Origin: an uncultured Alphaproteobacteria bacterium
GTDB lineage: Bacteria > Pseudomonadota > Alphaproteobacteria > HIMB59 > GCA-002718135
Assembly: GCA_902623255.1 (NCBI GenBank)
Contig: CACNSY010000004.1
Coordinates: forward strand, 44,720 to 108,719
Direction: 5' to 3'
DNA length: 64,000 nt
Below the pieces are notes generated by a model. That model saw only the letters and a program-made list of their open reading frames with translations. It did no database searches and was not told where the DNA came from. The first letter of the stretch is position 1, and every line of letters begins with the position of its first letter. Below, in pieces: positions 1-9,684 of this stretch. A program made the position numbers and the translations under genes.

Positions 1-1051
1 CATTTTTTTTGTTTGTAAGAGATAATAAAAAACCAAATAAAATTGCTATTGATATCATGGAAGAACCTCCATAACTTACAAATGGAAGTGTCATACCTTT
101 TGTTGGTATAAGACCTAACGAACTAAAGATATTAATTAAGCATTGTAATCCAAATGAGCAAATTAAACCACTAATTGCTATAATTTTATATGGGTCCTCA
201 AGTTGTAGAACTTTTAATAAGCTTCTTATTATAATAGATAGAATTATAAAAATAATAATTAAACAAAAGATAAATCCTAGTTCTTCTCCAGCAACAGCAA
301 AAATAAAATCTGTGTTAGCATCAGGAATTTTTTCTTTTAAAATACCTTGTCCTGGACCCTTTCCAAGTAGCCCGCCATTTTTGAAAGCTTGAATACTTAA
401 ATCTATTTGGTATGTATCAGTCCCACCTAACCCACCAAGAAATGAATTAATTCTTGATTGAACATGATCAAAAATAAAATAAGAAAAAATTGAAATTCCT
501 AATATAAATAAAAATGCGACAATAACTAAAAAAATTGATAAACCAGCAACAAATAACTGGCAAAAAAAAGTAGCTGACAGTAAAACTGTCATTCCCAAAT
601 CAGGTTGCATAAGTATTAAAGATAAAAGCAAGAAGAAAAAAACAAAAAGTATAGGTAAATAAAATTTTTTATCTTCTATAGATTGACTTATACACCATGC
701 TGTCAATATAACAAAAATAGGCTTAATTATCTCTGAAGGTTGTAGTGTAAAGTTAAATATTTGGAACCATCTCTTAGCGCCTTTAACTTCGTAATCTAAA
801 AAAAGTATGAGCAGTATTATAATTAATAAAATAATAAATAAAAATAATGAAATTCTTCTTATATTTTTACTATCTAAGTCTGATAGAGCAATAAGTAAGA
901 AAATTGAAAAAAGAAAAAAAATAGAGTGTCTATTTATAGATAAATTTTCATCTATAGAAAATGAAAGTACTAATCCCGTAAAACCCAATGACAATATTAA
1001 TATTATATTAATTCTATCAATTGAGCTCCACCAATTCTTTAAATATTCCAT
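1..1051 (-). CDS. ftsW: Peptidoglycan polymerase FtsW, SEDS family (3' end beyond window)
   Basis: Lipid II polymerase of the divisome, working with FtsI in the inner membrane. The visible 350 codons start at an ATG two bases after the murD stop and run off the window edge, so the C-terminus is missing. The chain is mostly hydrophobic segments. Family landmarks seen are KGAKRW followed by QPSEIIKP in the first half, GPGQG in the large periplasmic loop, and PFVSYGGSS near the visible end. RodA, the elongation paralogue, is the alternative, but the position at the end of a dcw cluster directly after murD fits FtsW. Confidence 0.93.
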   Translation of the reverse strand, partial: MEYLKNWWSSIDRINIILILSLGFTGLVLSFSIDENLSINRHSIFFLFSIFLLIALSDLDSKNIRRISLFLFIILLIIILLILFLDYEVKGAKRWFQIFNFTLQPSEIIKPIFVILTAWCISQSIEDKKFYLPILFVFFFLLLSLILMQPDLGMTVLLSATFFCQLFVAGLSIFLVIVAFLFILGISIFSYFIFDHVQSRINSFLGGLGGTDTYQIDLSIQAFKNGGLLGKGPGQGILKEKIPDANTDFIFAVAGEELGFIFCLIIIFIILSIIIRSLLKVLQLEDPYKIIAISGLICSFGLQCLINIFSSLGLIPTKGMTLPFVSYGGSSMISIAILFGFLLSLTNKKN

Positions 1052-1053
1052 AG

Positions 1054-2370
1054 TTAATTTATATAATTTTTAATTAATTTATTAAAATGTATGCCTCTTT
1101 CTTCAAAATTTTTGTATTGATCATAAGAGGCGCATGCAGGAGCAAACAATATAGTTGATTGATTTGAGTTTTTTTTGATATCCTTAAACGTTGTTTTGAT
1201 AACTGATTTTAAATTTGCTGATCTTTTTACAATTAATTCTTTTTTTAATTTTTTTTCAATAAAAGATCCTGATTTTCCATAGGTATATACACAGCTAATC
1301 TTATTTTTATATTTAAGAAGAAGCTCAAAATTTTTTTCTTTAGCTATGCCCCCTAAGATTAGGTAAATATTATTGTAATTTACAACTGAATTTATTGTTG
1401 AATTTAAATTAGTAGATTTACTATTATTTACTATTTTTAATTTATTATTTGTAAAAATTGTAGATGATCTAAATGGAAGACCCTTAAATTCTTTAATAAC
1501 CTTAAGAAAATTAGTTTCTGAGATTTTTAATATTTTGCTACATATGTATGCAATTAAAATATTTTGGATATTAAAATGACCTTCTAAGTCTTTTGAAACT
1601 TTTTTTATAAATAATTTCCTGCTTTTTTTGAAGTAATTATCTAAAATATAATCATTATTAGCGAAACAATCAGCTGATTTATCGACTAAAGAAAAACTAA
1701 TTTTATTTTTAATTTTTTTTTGATTGAATATCTTTCTTGAATAAATATCATCAATGGATAACAAATTAATTCCATTTTTAGAAATAATATTTTTTTTCTG
1801 ATTAATATAATCACTAATACCTTTGTACCTATCTAAATGATCTCCAGATAAATTTGTTATTACTGATATTCTACTATCAAGTGACTTAACTGTTTCCAAT
1901 TGAAAGGAACTTAATTCGATAACATGAACTTTATATTTTTTTTTAAAAAGAAAAGCATTGCATAATGATTCTCCAATATTGCCTCCAACAAATGTTTTAA
2001 TATTATTTTTTTTTAAAATGTCTCCTATTAATTTCGTAGTTGTTGATTTCCCATTTGTGCCAGTAATAGCTACAATCTTTTGATTTGTTAAATTCGAAAT
2101 ATATAGATTTAAATCTCTATATACTTTTTTAGATATATTTTTGCTTTTAAATATTTTTTGTCTTAAAGATATTCCTGGGCTAACAAAAATCTTTTCAAAA
2201 TCATTCAAATTATCTTTTTTAATATTAAAAAAATGGTCTTTATTATAATTTTTTTTTATTGCTTTTCTTACTATTGGATTATCATCCCATATTTTAAATT
2301 TTATTTTTTTATTTTTAAAATAATTTACTATAGAAAGTCCTGATTTTTGAATTCCATAAATTAAATACAT
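1054..2370 (-). CDS. murD: UDP-N-acetylmuramoyl-L-alanine--D-glutamate ligase
   Basis: Cytoplasmic ligase adding D-glutamate to UDP-MurNAc-L-Ala in peptidoglycan precursor synthesis. The 438 residues are normal for MurD. A short Rossmann-like N-terminal domain (MYLIYGIQKSG) is followed by the Mur ligase ATP loop GTNGKST at residues 104-110, ELSSFQLE in the central domain and a C-terminal domain ending in the FAPACASYDQYKNFEERG block typical of MurD. Its ATG shares one base with the mraY stop (TAATG), so it is translationally coupled in the dcw operon. The sequence is very rich in Lys, Ile and Asn, as expected for AT-biased DNA. Confidence 0.95.
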   Translation of the reverse strand: MYLIYGIQKSGLSIVNYFKNKKIKFKIWDDNPIVRKAIKKNYNKDHFFNIKKDNLNDFEKIFVSPGISLRQKIFKSKNISKKVYRDLNLYISNLTNQKIVAITGTNGKSTTTKLIGDILKKNNIKTFVGGNIGESLCNAFLFKKKYKVHVIELSSFQLETVKSLDSRISVITNLSGDHLDRYKGISDYINQKKNIISKNGINLLSIDDIYSRKIFNQKKIKNKISFSLVDKSADCFANNDYILDNYFKKSRKLFIKKVSKDLEGHFNIQNILIAYICSKILKISETNFLKVIKEFKGLPFRSSTIFTNNKLKIVNNSKSTNLNSTINSVVNYNNIYLILGGIAKEKNFELLLKYKNKISCVYTYGKSGSFIEKKLKKELIVKRSANLKSVIKTTFKDIKKNSNQSTILFAPACASYDQYKNFEERGIHFNKLIKNYIN

Positions 2371-3458
2371 TATCTAATTCTTAAAGTTGCAAGACCTATC
2401 AAAGCTAATACAATAGTAATTATCCAAAAACGAATAACTATTGTTGACTCGGGCCATCCCTTCTTTTCAAAATGATGATGTAGAGGAGCCATTAAAAAAA
2501 CTCTTTTTCCTGTCATTTTAAAAATAAATACTTGGATTACTACAGACAAGGTTTCTAGAACAAATAAACCTCCAATTATTGCGAGAAGAATTTCATGTTT
2601 GCATATTATTGCTATTGAGCCTAAAGAGCCGCCTAATGCTAAAGATCCAGTATCACCCATAAAAACTTTAGCGGGTGGTGCGTTAAACCATAGAAAACCT
2701 AACGCAGCTCCAATTAAAGAACCACAAAAAACTGCTAATTCACCAGTTCCAGGAATATATTGGATAAGTAAATAATTAGAAAAAACTATATTACCTGAAA
2801 CATAAGCTATGAAAGCAAAAGACATAGCAACTATCATTACGGGGACAATTGCTAAACCATCAAGTCCATCAGTTAGGTTTACTGCATTAGCCGATCCAAT
2901 AATTATAAATATAGAAATTAGAAAATAAAATATTCCAAAATCTATAATTAAATTTTTAAAGAAAGGAAATGTCATAGATTTGCTTATACTTGGATCTAAA
3001 TTGATGAGAATTAAATATGTAATGAAAAATGAAAAAATGATTTGCAATATAATTCGTATTTTTGATGAAATACCCTCACTTGTATTTGATTTAATTTTTT
3101 TATAATCATCTGCAAAACCAATAGATCCAAAAATTAAAATAGTTAAAAGTAAAATCCATATAAAAATATTTTGTAAATCAGCCCAAATAATTGTTGAAAC
3201 AAAAACACTTAGAATAATTAATAAGCCACCCATTGTCGGGGTACCTTTTTTTGCAATTATATGTGACTCTGGACCGTCATCTCTTATTGGTTGGCCAGTT
3301 GGTTGAACATTTGATAATTTGTTAATAATATAATTTCCAAATATTAGAGAAAAAAATAATCCAGTAAGAATAGAGGCGCCAGCCCTAAACGTTATATAAC
3401 TAAAAATATTTAGAAAACTAAATAAAGATTGGTATTCAAAGGCCAAATATTTAATCAA
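2370..3458 (-). CDS. mraY: Phospho-N-acetylmuramoyl-pentapeptide transferase (lipid I synthase)
   Basis: Integral membrane enzyme moving phospho-MurNAc-pentapeptide onto undecaprenyl phosphate. The 362 residues show the hallmark motifs: ADDYKK at 116-121, NLTDGLDGLA at about 194-203, FMGDTGSL near 267 and the HHH motif in PLHHHFEKKGW near 326. The start is a TTG overlapping the murF stop (TTGA). No ATG lies close upstream in frame, and the N-terminus from this TTG aligns with known MraY starts through the NIFSYITFRA block. It sits between murF and murD as in most dcw clusters. Confidence 0.95.
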   Translation of the reverse strand: MIKYLAFEYQSLFSFLNIFSYITFRAGASILTGLFFSLIFGNYIINKLSNVQPTGQPIRDDGPESHIIAKKGTPTMGGLLIILSVFVSTIIWADLQNIFIWILLLTILIFGSIGFADDYKKIKSNTSEGISSKIRIILQIIFSFFITYLILINLDPSISKSMTFPFFKNLIIDFGIFYFLISIFIIIGSANAVNLTDGLDGLAIVPVMIVAMSFAFIAYVSGNIVFSNYLLIQYIPGTGELAVFCGSLIGAALGFLWFNAPPAKVFMGDTGSLALGGSLGSIAIICKHEILLAIIGGLFVLETLSVVIQVFIFKMTGKRVFLMAPLHHHFEKKGWPESTIVIRFWIITIVLALIGLATLRIR

Positions 3459-4822
3459 ATCGATACCTGCTTTAATAATGTTTTTGCAAACTTATTTATT
3501 TTTGTTGAATTAGAACATTTAATTAAAATAATGTCATTATTATGCACTTTATCTTCTAAAAATTGCATGATTTTATTCGTATTTTTAAAATAGATAAATT
3601 CATTATTTGGATTTAAAAATTTTTTTATAGATAATTCAAAGAATTCGCCACATAAAATTACAAATTTATAAATAGTGTCATCTAATTGTTTTAGTAATTT
3701 ATAATGAATTTTATAAGAATTATTTCCTAATTCATTCATTGTTCCAAGTATTATTATTTTTTTATTATTCTTTATTTTTATATTTTTTAAGTTTTGTATA
3801 CTTTGCATCATTGTATCTGGATTAGCATTATAAGATTCATCAATAATATTTATTTTTTTCTTATTTAAAGAAATTTTATGAACTAACCCCCTGCCTTCAA
3901 CTGGTTTTAAAAACTTGAAACGATTAACAACTGATTTAATATTTAGAGAATTTTCATTATAAAATGCAAGACAAAATAATAAGTTATTTAATCTATGCAT
4001 TACAATTAGATCTGTAATAATGTTAATTTGTTTTTTATTAATTGATAGAGTTACTTTATAAAATTCTTTAATAGGAGATATTTTTTTAATAAAATATTTT
4101 TTTGAAGAATTATCAATACGAATTATTTTAAGATTTTTTTCTTTTTTTGCCTTTGTAATTAAAATATTTTCAGACCTAGATGAAACATTTAGGTATAGGG
4201 TTTGTCTATTATTATTATGTTTTGAAATAAATATATCAGCTTTTTCTCTAGCAATATTATTTTTAGTTTGGAAATTTTCAAGATGTGTAGACTGTATATT
4301 TGTAATAAATACCTCTGACGGTCTAACTAAATTACTAAGAAATTTAATCTCACCAAAATTGTTTGTTCCAATCTCAAAAATTGCAAAGTTCGACTTTAAG
4401 TTTAAATTTAGTAAAGATATTAACACACCTAACTGATTATTATAACTTTTCTTTGAGTATGAAATAGAATGATCTTTTTTTAAAAAAAATGCTAAAGTTT
4501 CTTTTAAAGTTGTTTTACCAGCACTACCTGTAATACCTATTACTTTACCTTTATATAAATCTCGTTTTCTTTTTGCTATTTCTGAAAGATACTTAAAAAT
4601 ATTATTTACATATATAATTTTTTTATTTTCTTTAAAATTTTTCTTATCAGTTATACAAAATCTTGCACCTTTATTTATTGCTTCAGTTATGAATTTGTTT
4701 CCATGAAATCTTTTACCTTTTAAAGCAATGAATATATCACCACCTTTAATGTCTTTACTTGATATTTGAATTTTATCTTTTTTTGATAATATATATTGCT
4801 CTAATTTATTTAATTCGCTCAT
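3455..4822 (-). CDS. murF: UDP-N-acetylmuramoyl-tripeptide--D-alanyl-D-alanine ligase
   Basis: Adds D-Ala-D-Ala to the UDP-MurNAc-tripeptide in the cytoplasm. The 455 residues hold an N-terminal substrate domain with the GDIFIALKG block (28-36), the ATP-binding loop GSAGKTT at 99-105, and the EGRG and ESYNANP motifs of the central and C-terminal domains. The ATG overlaps the murE stop by one base (TAATG), and its own stop overlaps the mraY start. The length matches the family. Confidence 0.95.
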   Translation of the reverse strand: MSELNKLEQYILSKKDKIQISSKDIKGGDIFIALKGKRFHGNKFITEAINKGARFCITDKKNFKENKKIIYVNNIFKYLSEIAKRKRDLYKGKVIGITGSAGKTTLKETLAFFLKKDHSISYSKKSYNNQLGVLISLLNLNLKSNFAIFEIGTNNFGEIKFLSNLVRPSEVFITNIQSTHLENFQTKNNIAREKADIFISKHNNNRQTLYLNVSSRSENILITKAKKEKNLKIIRIDNSSKKYFIKKISPIKEFYKVTLSINKKQINIITDLIVMHRLNNLLFCLAFYNENSLNIKSVVNRFKFLKPVEGRGLVHKISLNKKKINIIDESYNANPDTMMQSIQNLKNIKIKNNKKIIILGTMNELGNNSYKIHYKLLKQLDDTIYKFVILCGEFFELSIKKFLNPNNEFIYFKNTNKIMQFLEDKVHNNDIILIKCSNSTKINKFAKTLLKQVSI

Positions 4823-6240
4823 TAATTTAATAATTGCTTCACAATTGTAAAATCATCAAACTTAATTGTTTTATTTTTTAAAACTTGAAATTTTTCGTGC
4901 CCTTTACCTGCTACTATTAAAATTTCATTCATTTTTAATTCTTTAATAGCTACTTTAATTGCTTTTCTTCTGTCAGATACTTCAATAGCTCTAGAACAAT
5001 ACTTTAAGATATTTTTCCTTATTTTTGATGGATTTTCATTTCTGGGATTATCATCCGTTATATAAATTTTACCAGCATATTTATTAGCAATTAATGCCAT
5101 AGATTTTCGCTTACTTTTATCTCTATTGCCCCCACAACCAAATAAAATTGCTGGTTTTATTTTTTTGATTTTATAAGCAATTAATATTTTTTTTAATGCA
5201 TCTGGCGTATGTGCATAATCAATAATAATTTTTGAATTTTTTTTCTTATATTCAATTGTTTCTAAACGACCTGCGGGATTAGTAACTTTTGAGAGTACTT
5301 TTATAATTTTATTTTGACTAATATTGAGTGCTAAACAACAAGTAATTGCACATTCTAAATTCTCAAATTCTATATTTGTTTTAACTTTTAAATTTTCTAA
5401 TTTATATTTTTTATCGTTGATATTCAAATATACAACATCTTTAATCTTTAACAATCTCAAACTTTTATTTCCAAAATATTTTAATTGGACATTTTTTTTT
5501 ATCAATTTTTTTTTTAATTCTGATGAGTTTTTTAATCTTGAATTAATTATAGCAAATCCTTTATTTTCTAAATGATTAGTAAAAAGTTTAATTTTTGATT
5601 TTTTATAATTTGAGAATGTTTTATGGTAATCAAGATGATCTTTCGAAATATTTGTAATAGCTGCAATATTTATAGGATAGTTTCTTAACCTGTTTTGTTC
5701 TAAAGCATGACTTGAAGCTTCAAAAATGTAAATATTTTTTTCTCTTTTATTCGAAGATCCATATTTAAATAATTCCTCATATGCAGGAGTTGTTAAATTT
5801 ATATCATTTATTTTTTTCCCGTTTTTAAAATGACCTAACGTACCAACTGTTGTATTATTATAATTTAGTAAATTAAGAATTTTTGAAATATACCAAACAA
5901 CTGATGTCTTTCCATTTGTCCCCGTAACTGCTATCGTTTTAAAGGGAAAATTATTATGAAGCTTATTTAATAATGAATAGGTCTCAAAATTAATATTAGA
6001 TACAAGAAATTGAGGAATTTTTAAGTTATTAATATATTTATTCGAAATTATAGCAGGGGTTTTATTCTTAAGTGCTTCGTCTAAATAAATCCTTTTAACA
6101 CTTTTATTTTTGTCATAAACAAACAACGTTTTGTTATTAGTAAATTTTGAATTTGAGGTAATTGCAGAGAAATATTTGTTTTTATTAAAGTTATAGGTTT
6201 TTTTTACACTTATAACTTTTGATAAATTAGACAGTAACAT
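4822..6240 (-). CDS. murE: UDP-N-acetylmuramoyl-tripeptide synthetase, meso-DAP adding
   Basis: Adds meso-diaminopimelate to UDP-MurNAc-L-Ala-D-Glu. The ATP loop GTNGKTS is at residues 107-113, and the DNPR motif at 397-400 is the established marker of meso-DAP rather than lysine specificity, as expected for a Gram-negative. The C-terminus has the usual AGKGHE block. The 472 residues are slightly short but complete. The start overlaps the end of ftsI by 14 bases, so the two are translationally coupled. Confidence 0.95.
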   Translation of the reverse strand: MLLSNLSKVISVKKTYNFNKNKYFSAITSNSKFTNNKTLFVYDKNKSVKRIYLDEALKNKTPAIISNKYINNLKIPQFLVSNINFETYSLLNKLHNNFPFKTIAVTGTNGKTSVVWYISKILNLLNYNNTTVGTLGHFKNGKKINDINLTTPAYEELFKYGSSNKREKNIYIFEASSHALEQNRLRNYPINIAAITNISKDHLDYHKTFSNYKKSKIKLFTNHLENKGFAIINSRLKNSSELKKKLIKKNVQLKYFGNKSLRLLKIKDVVYLNINDKKYKLENLKVKTNIEFENLECAITCCLALNISQNKIIKVLSKVTNPAGRLETIEYKKKNSKIIIDYAHTPDALKKILIAYKIKKIKPAILFGCGGNRDKSKRKSMALIANKYAGKIYITDDNPRNENPSKIRKNILKYCSRAIEVSDRRKAIKVAIKELKMNEILIVAGKGHEKFQVLKNKTIKFDDFTIVKQLLN

Positions 6241-7876
6241 TTAATTTTCTATATAAAAAATTTGTGTCTACTTTTAGAAGATCATCGTTTTTATCTTTTG
6301 AAATATTAAAGAGACTTATAATATTAATAATAATGTCTTTTACCAAGGGTGCATTTACTCTTGCTCCAGTCATTCTCTCATTAGTGCCTGTTTCTTTTTT
6401 TGGATATTCAATAGCAGTGTAAATTACATATTGTGGATTATTTATAGGAAATATTCCAATAAAGGACGTTAAGTTTCTATCCTTGTAATATCCACCATTT
6501 GGATTTACTAATTCTGATGTTCCCGTCTTACCTCCTACAGAATAACCTTCTACTTTTACTCTGGGACCAGTGTATTCAGTTTTGAGAACAACAGAATTTA
6601 ATAAATTGATAAAAAATTTAGATGATTCTTTATTATTAAAAATTTGTTTTTGTTCAAATTGTTTGTTTAATTGAAGTGTAGGAAAAACCTCAATCCCATT
6701 ATTCGCTAATGACGCATACGCTTTAACTAAATGAAGAGGTGTAACTGCAAATCCATGACCAAATCCTATAGTTGCTGTTTCTAACTTACCCCAATTATTT
6801 TTGTTTCCTAAGGGAGCTGAACTTTCTTTATTTTCTATATTTATTTTTTTATTAAAACCTATTTTTTCAAAAAATTCTTTTTGATTTTTTTTACCAATCA
6901 GAGTAGCAATCTGAGCAGTACCAATATTTGATGACTCAACAATTATTTTTTCAACATCATAAATACCGTTGTCTTTGTATTTATCATGATCACTAATGTT
7001 TAAATATTTTTTTGAAACATCAAAAGTCATTTGAGGATCTAAAATATCCAAATCAAATCCAATAGTTGCAGTTATTGGTTTGAAAGTTGATCCCATTTCA
7101 TAATTAGACTGAAAAACTCTATTCATTAAATTATTGTTATTATATGAGGATTTATCCTCAGGATTATAATCAGGTAAGCTAACTGATGATAAGATTTGAC
7201 CGCTAGGAATATCCATAACTATAGCTAAACCGGATTCAGCTTTATAATTATTTATTGTTTTAAGGAGATTTTCTCTAACCAGCTGCTGTAAATTAGTGTC
7301 AATACTAATAAATATATCTTGTGATTTTGAGAGATCATTTTCAAAATACCTTTCAATTCCACTCTGTCCAATTTGATCAATATCTACATATCCAAGAATA
7401 TGTGACAACGTATTCTTATAAGGATATATTCTTTTAAATTCTTTATGAGCTTTGATGTTTATTTGACCTAGATTAATTATTTCTTGATGTTCAATTGGAG
7501 ATATATTTCTTTTTATCCAAACAAATTTGCTTGTAGATAATAATTTTTGTTCTATTTTTTTTATATCTAAATCAAGAATTAATCCCAATTTATTGGCTAG
7601 TTCTTTTTTATTTTTTATCTTATTAGGATTAATTGATAAGGAGATACTTTGAATTGAGGTAGCAATTACGTTTCCATTCCTATCATAAATACTTCCCCTG
7701 ATATCTTTTGTTACATAATTAGCAGTATCATCATCTAGATCAGGAAAGAGCATAATTGATGAGATTCTATAAATAGAAATAAAATAGACAAAGATAAAAA
7801 TAGTAATTGAAAAAAATACTCTTCTATGGAGTAATTTTAAAGAATCACTATCAAATAATTTTAGTTTACTTAACAT
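6227..7876 (-). CDS. ftsI: Septal peptidoglycan transpeptidase FtsI (PBP3)
   Basis: Class B penicillin-binding protein that cross-links septal peptidoglycan. A short cytoplasmic N-terminus is followed by one membrane segment at about residues 21-37, a dimerisation region starting at RGSIYDRNG, and a transpeptidase domain with all three active-site motifs: STFK at 263-266 (nucleophile Ser263), SSN at 315-317 and KTGT at 450-453. The 549 residues match FtsI. It lies between the ftsL-like gene and murE, the standard order, which favours FtsI over the elongation enzyme PBP2. Confidence 0.95.
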   Translation of the reverse strand: MLSKLKLFDSDSLKLLHRRVFFSITIFIFVYFISIYRISSIMLFPDLDDDTANYVTKDIRGSIYDRNGNVIATSIQSISLSINPNKIKNKKELANKLGLILDLDIKKIEQKLLSTSKFVWIKRNISPIEHQEIINLGQINIKAHKEFKRIYPYKNTLSHILGYVDIDQIGQSGIERYFENDLSKSQDIFISIDTNLQQLVRENLLKTINNYKAESGLAIVMDIPSGQILSSVSLPDYNPEDKSSYNNNNLMNRVFQSNYEMGSTFKPITATIGFDLDILDPQMTFDVSKKYLNISDHDKYKDNGIYDVEKIIVESSNIGTAQIATLIGKKNQKEFFEKIGFNKKINIENKESSAPLGNKNNWGKLETATIGFGHGFAVTPLHLVKAYASLANNGIEVFPTLQLNKQFEQKQIFNNKESSKFFINLLNSVVLKTEYTGPRVKVEGYSVGGKTGTSELVNPNGGYYKDRNLTSFIGIFPINNPQYVIYTAIEYPKKETGTNERMTGARVNAPLVKDIIINIISLFNISKDKNDDLLKVDTNFLYRKLNVTV

Positions 7877-7879
7877 TAA

Positions 7880-8194
7880 TTAATTATTTGAACTTACAAG
7901 CTTAATATTTTTGTCTTGATTTGAAAGTTCTTTCAATTTTACTATAAGAGGAATATTATTATTTTGAGTTTCATAAAAATACAATTCATATAGTGTTTTT
8001 AAATATGAGCTATTTTGATGAGTAGCTAATTCAATTTTATTGATTTTTAAGTTTTCTGAAATCTTAGAAATTTTCATTTTCAAATAAACATTATTTTTTT
8101 CGATTTCTCTTGTATTGTTAGCAATAAAAATCATTGAAAAAACAAGTATTAAATTAAGAATTAAAAAGAATATAATTGATTTAGTATATTTCAT
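7880..8194 (-). CDS. ftsL: FtsL-like small bitopic division protein
   Basis: A 104-residue protein with one strongly hydrophobic segment at about residues 7-27 followed by a short charged region that looks coiled-coil capable. FtsL sequences diverge too fast for motif recognition. The assignment rests on size, topology and position between rsmH and ftsI, the place of ftsL in dcw clusters. FtsL recruits and activates FtsW/FtsI together with FtsB and FtsQ. The spacing is two bases from rsmH and three bases to ftsI. Confidence 0.75.
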   Translation of the reverse strand: MKYTKSIIFFLILNLILVFSMIFIANNTREIEKNNVYLKMKISKISENLKINKIELATHQNSSYLKTLYELYFYETQNNNIPLIVKLKELSNQDKNIKLVSSNN

Positions 8195-8196
8195 TA

Positions 8197-9135
8197 TTAA
8201 ATTTTCTGAGCTACCCGAAGTTTTGCTGATCTAGATCTGGGATTTTCTAAAATCTCAGAAGCTGATGGCAATATTGGTTTTTTGGTGATTATTTTAAGTT
8301 GAGTTGCCAGTTTATCAGGTAACTCCGGGTAGTGGCGGGAGGAACGCCATCGTTTACCACTATTGTGGTTAAAAAAATCTTTCACAATTCTATCTTCTAG
8401 ACTTTGGAAAGAAACTACTAAAATTAAACCATCTTTATTTAAAATCTTTAAAGCTTTTTCTAGACTTGTCTTTAGTTCATTTAACTCATCATTTACGTAA
8501 ATTCTAATTGCCTGAAATGTTTTTGTAGCTGGATGAATCTTGTTTTTTAATTGATTCTTTTTTGGTAAACATTTTTTAATAATGTTAGATAATTCTATCG
8601 TGTCACTAATAAATTTTATTTTTCTGTTTTTTACTATTTCTTTTGCAATAACTCTTGAATAACGTTCTTCTCCATATTGATAAATTATGTCAGCTAAATT
8701 TTTTTCTTCATAGTTATTAATTATATCATAAGCATTTTTGTCTGAAGAACCCATTCGCATATCAAGCGGTCCAGATTTGTTGAATGAAAAACCTCTTTGC
8801 GCATTATCTATTTGATTTGAGCTAATGCCTATATCAAAAAGAATTATGTCAAATTTTTTATCTTTAAACTTTGTATTATTTACTATTTCTTCAATTTTAC
8901 TAAATTTATCATTTATTAGAATAAAATTCGAAAATTTAGATTTTATTTCTTTTGCAAATATTTTTGAAATAGGATCCCTGTCTATTGCTAACAACTGATT
9001 TACATTAAATTTTTCAAGAATAGTTTTTGAATAACCACCACCACCAAAAGTTGCATCAATTACATTTATTGATTTTTTTAATGGTAGAAAGGATATTATC
9101 TCATTAATCATTACTGAATTATGTAAATTTTCCAT
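8197..9135 (-). CDS. rsmH: 16S rRNA m4C1402 methyltransferase RsmH (MraW)
   Basis: SAM-dependent N4-methylation of cytidine 1402 of 16S rRNA. The 312 residues show the family start HNSVMINEII, the SAM-binding region DATFGGGGYSKTIL at 27-40, DIGISSNQID, the GPLDMRMG block and the C-terminal NPRSRSAKLRVA signature. It sits one base after mraZ and two bases before the ftsL-like gene, the conserved dcw order. Confidence 0.96.
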   Translation of the reverse strand: MENLHNSVMINEIISFLPLKKSINVIDATFGGGGYSKTILEKFNVNQLLAIDRDPISKIFAKEIKSKFSNFILINDKFSKIEEIVNNTKFKDKKFDIILFDIGISSNQIDNAQRGFSFNKSGPLDMRMGSSDKNAYDIINNYEEKNLADIIYQYGEERYSRVIAKEIVKNRKIKFISDTIELSNIIKKCLPKKNQLKNKIHPATKTFQAIRIYVNDELNELKTSLEKALKILNKDGLILVVSFQSLEDRIVKDFFNHNSGKRWRSSRHYPELPDKLATQLKIITKKPILPSASEILENPRSRSAKLRVAQKI

Positions 9136-9136
9136 A

Positions 9137-9598
9137 TTATTTTTGTTGTGTTAACATTATTCGTAATGATTTTTTTTCTTTTAAAAGACGTTTTCTTGAG
9201 TCTTCAGTATTTTTTAAACCTTGTTTAGGTTCCCATATCTGAAAAAAATGTCCTTGGCCGAAAAAAGCTGCCTCTGTTTTTATACCTGCATATATTTTTA
9301 ATTCTTCTGGAATTAAAAACCTTCCTTCTTTATCAACATTAGTTGTAACTATTTCAGAAAATATTGATGTTGAGAAATCATCATAATCTTCCGAAAAAAA
9401 ATCTAGGTTGTTAATTCTTTTTGCAATTTCTTTTAATCGTCCAACACCACATCCTTCAATAGATGGTGATTTAATAGATTTGTATAAAATAATTTCATTT
9501 CTGTTAGCTTTAGGAAGAACATTTCTAAAACTAGATGGGAGAGAAATTCTTCCCTTTTTATCTATTTTATTAAAATATTTAGATACAAATAAATCCAT
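9137..9598 (-). CDS. mraZ: Transcriptional regulator MraZ
   Basis: AbrB-like DNA-binding protein and first gene of the dcw cluster. In E. coli it represses its own operon. The 153 residues contain two MraZ half-domains, with KKGRISLPSSFR at about 14-25 and KEGRFLIPEELK in the second half. No Shine-Dalgarno sequence precedes the ATG. Instead the 5' leader is filled by TGGGN repeats (see 9605-9639), so autoregulation is likely. The start is supported by alignment of FNKIDKKGR with the first conserved block. Confidence 0.94.
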   Translation of the reverse strand: MDLFVSKYFNKIDKKGRISLPSSFRNVLPKANRNEIILYKSIKSPSIEGCGVGRLKEIAKRINNLDFFSEDYDDFSTSIFSEIVTTNVDKEGRFLIPEELKIYAGIKTEAAFFGQGHFFQIWEPKQGLKNTEDSRKRLLKEKKSLRIMLTQQK

Positions 9599-9604
9599 TA
9601 AAAA

Positions 9605-9639
9605 TGGGTTATCATGGGATTATATGGGCGTCAATGGGT
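9605..9639 (-). promoter_or_regulatory. MraZ operator: four TGGGN repeats over the mraZ -10 box
   Basis: Read on the plus strand, TGGGT, TGGGA, TGGGC and TGGGT start at 9605, 9615, 9625 and 9635, each separated by exactly five bases. E. coli MraZ is known to bind TGGGN direct repeats with 5-bp spacers. On the transcribed side, a perfect TATAAT lies at 9619-9624 between the second and third repeats and would start RNA about 13 bases before the mraZ ATG. Binding would therefore block the promoter. I could not find a convincing -35. Confidence 0.85.
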
Positions 9640-9684
9640 ATATGAATAATTGATAAATGTTCTTTGTATGTTCTCAATAAATAT

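Noticed and set aside
807..1073. An 88-codon plus-strand open frame at the left end
   Set aside because: It is antisense to the conserved N-terminal part of ftsW.
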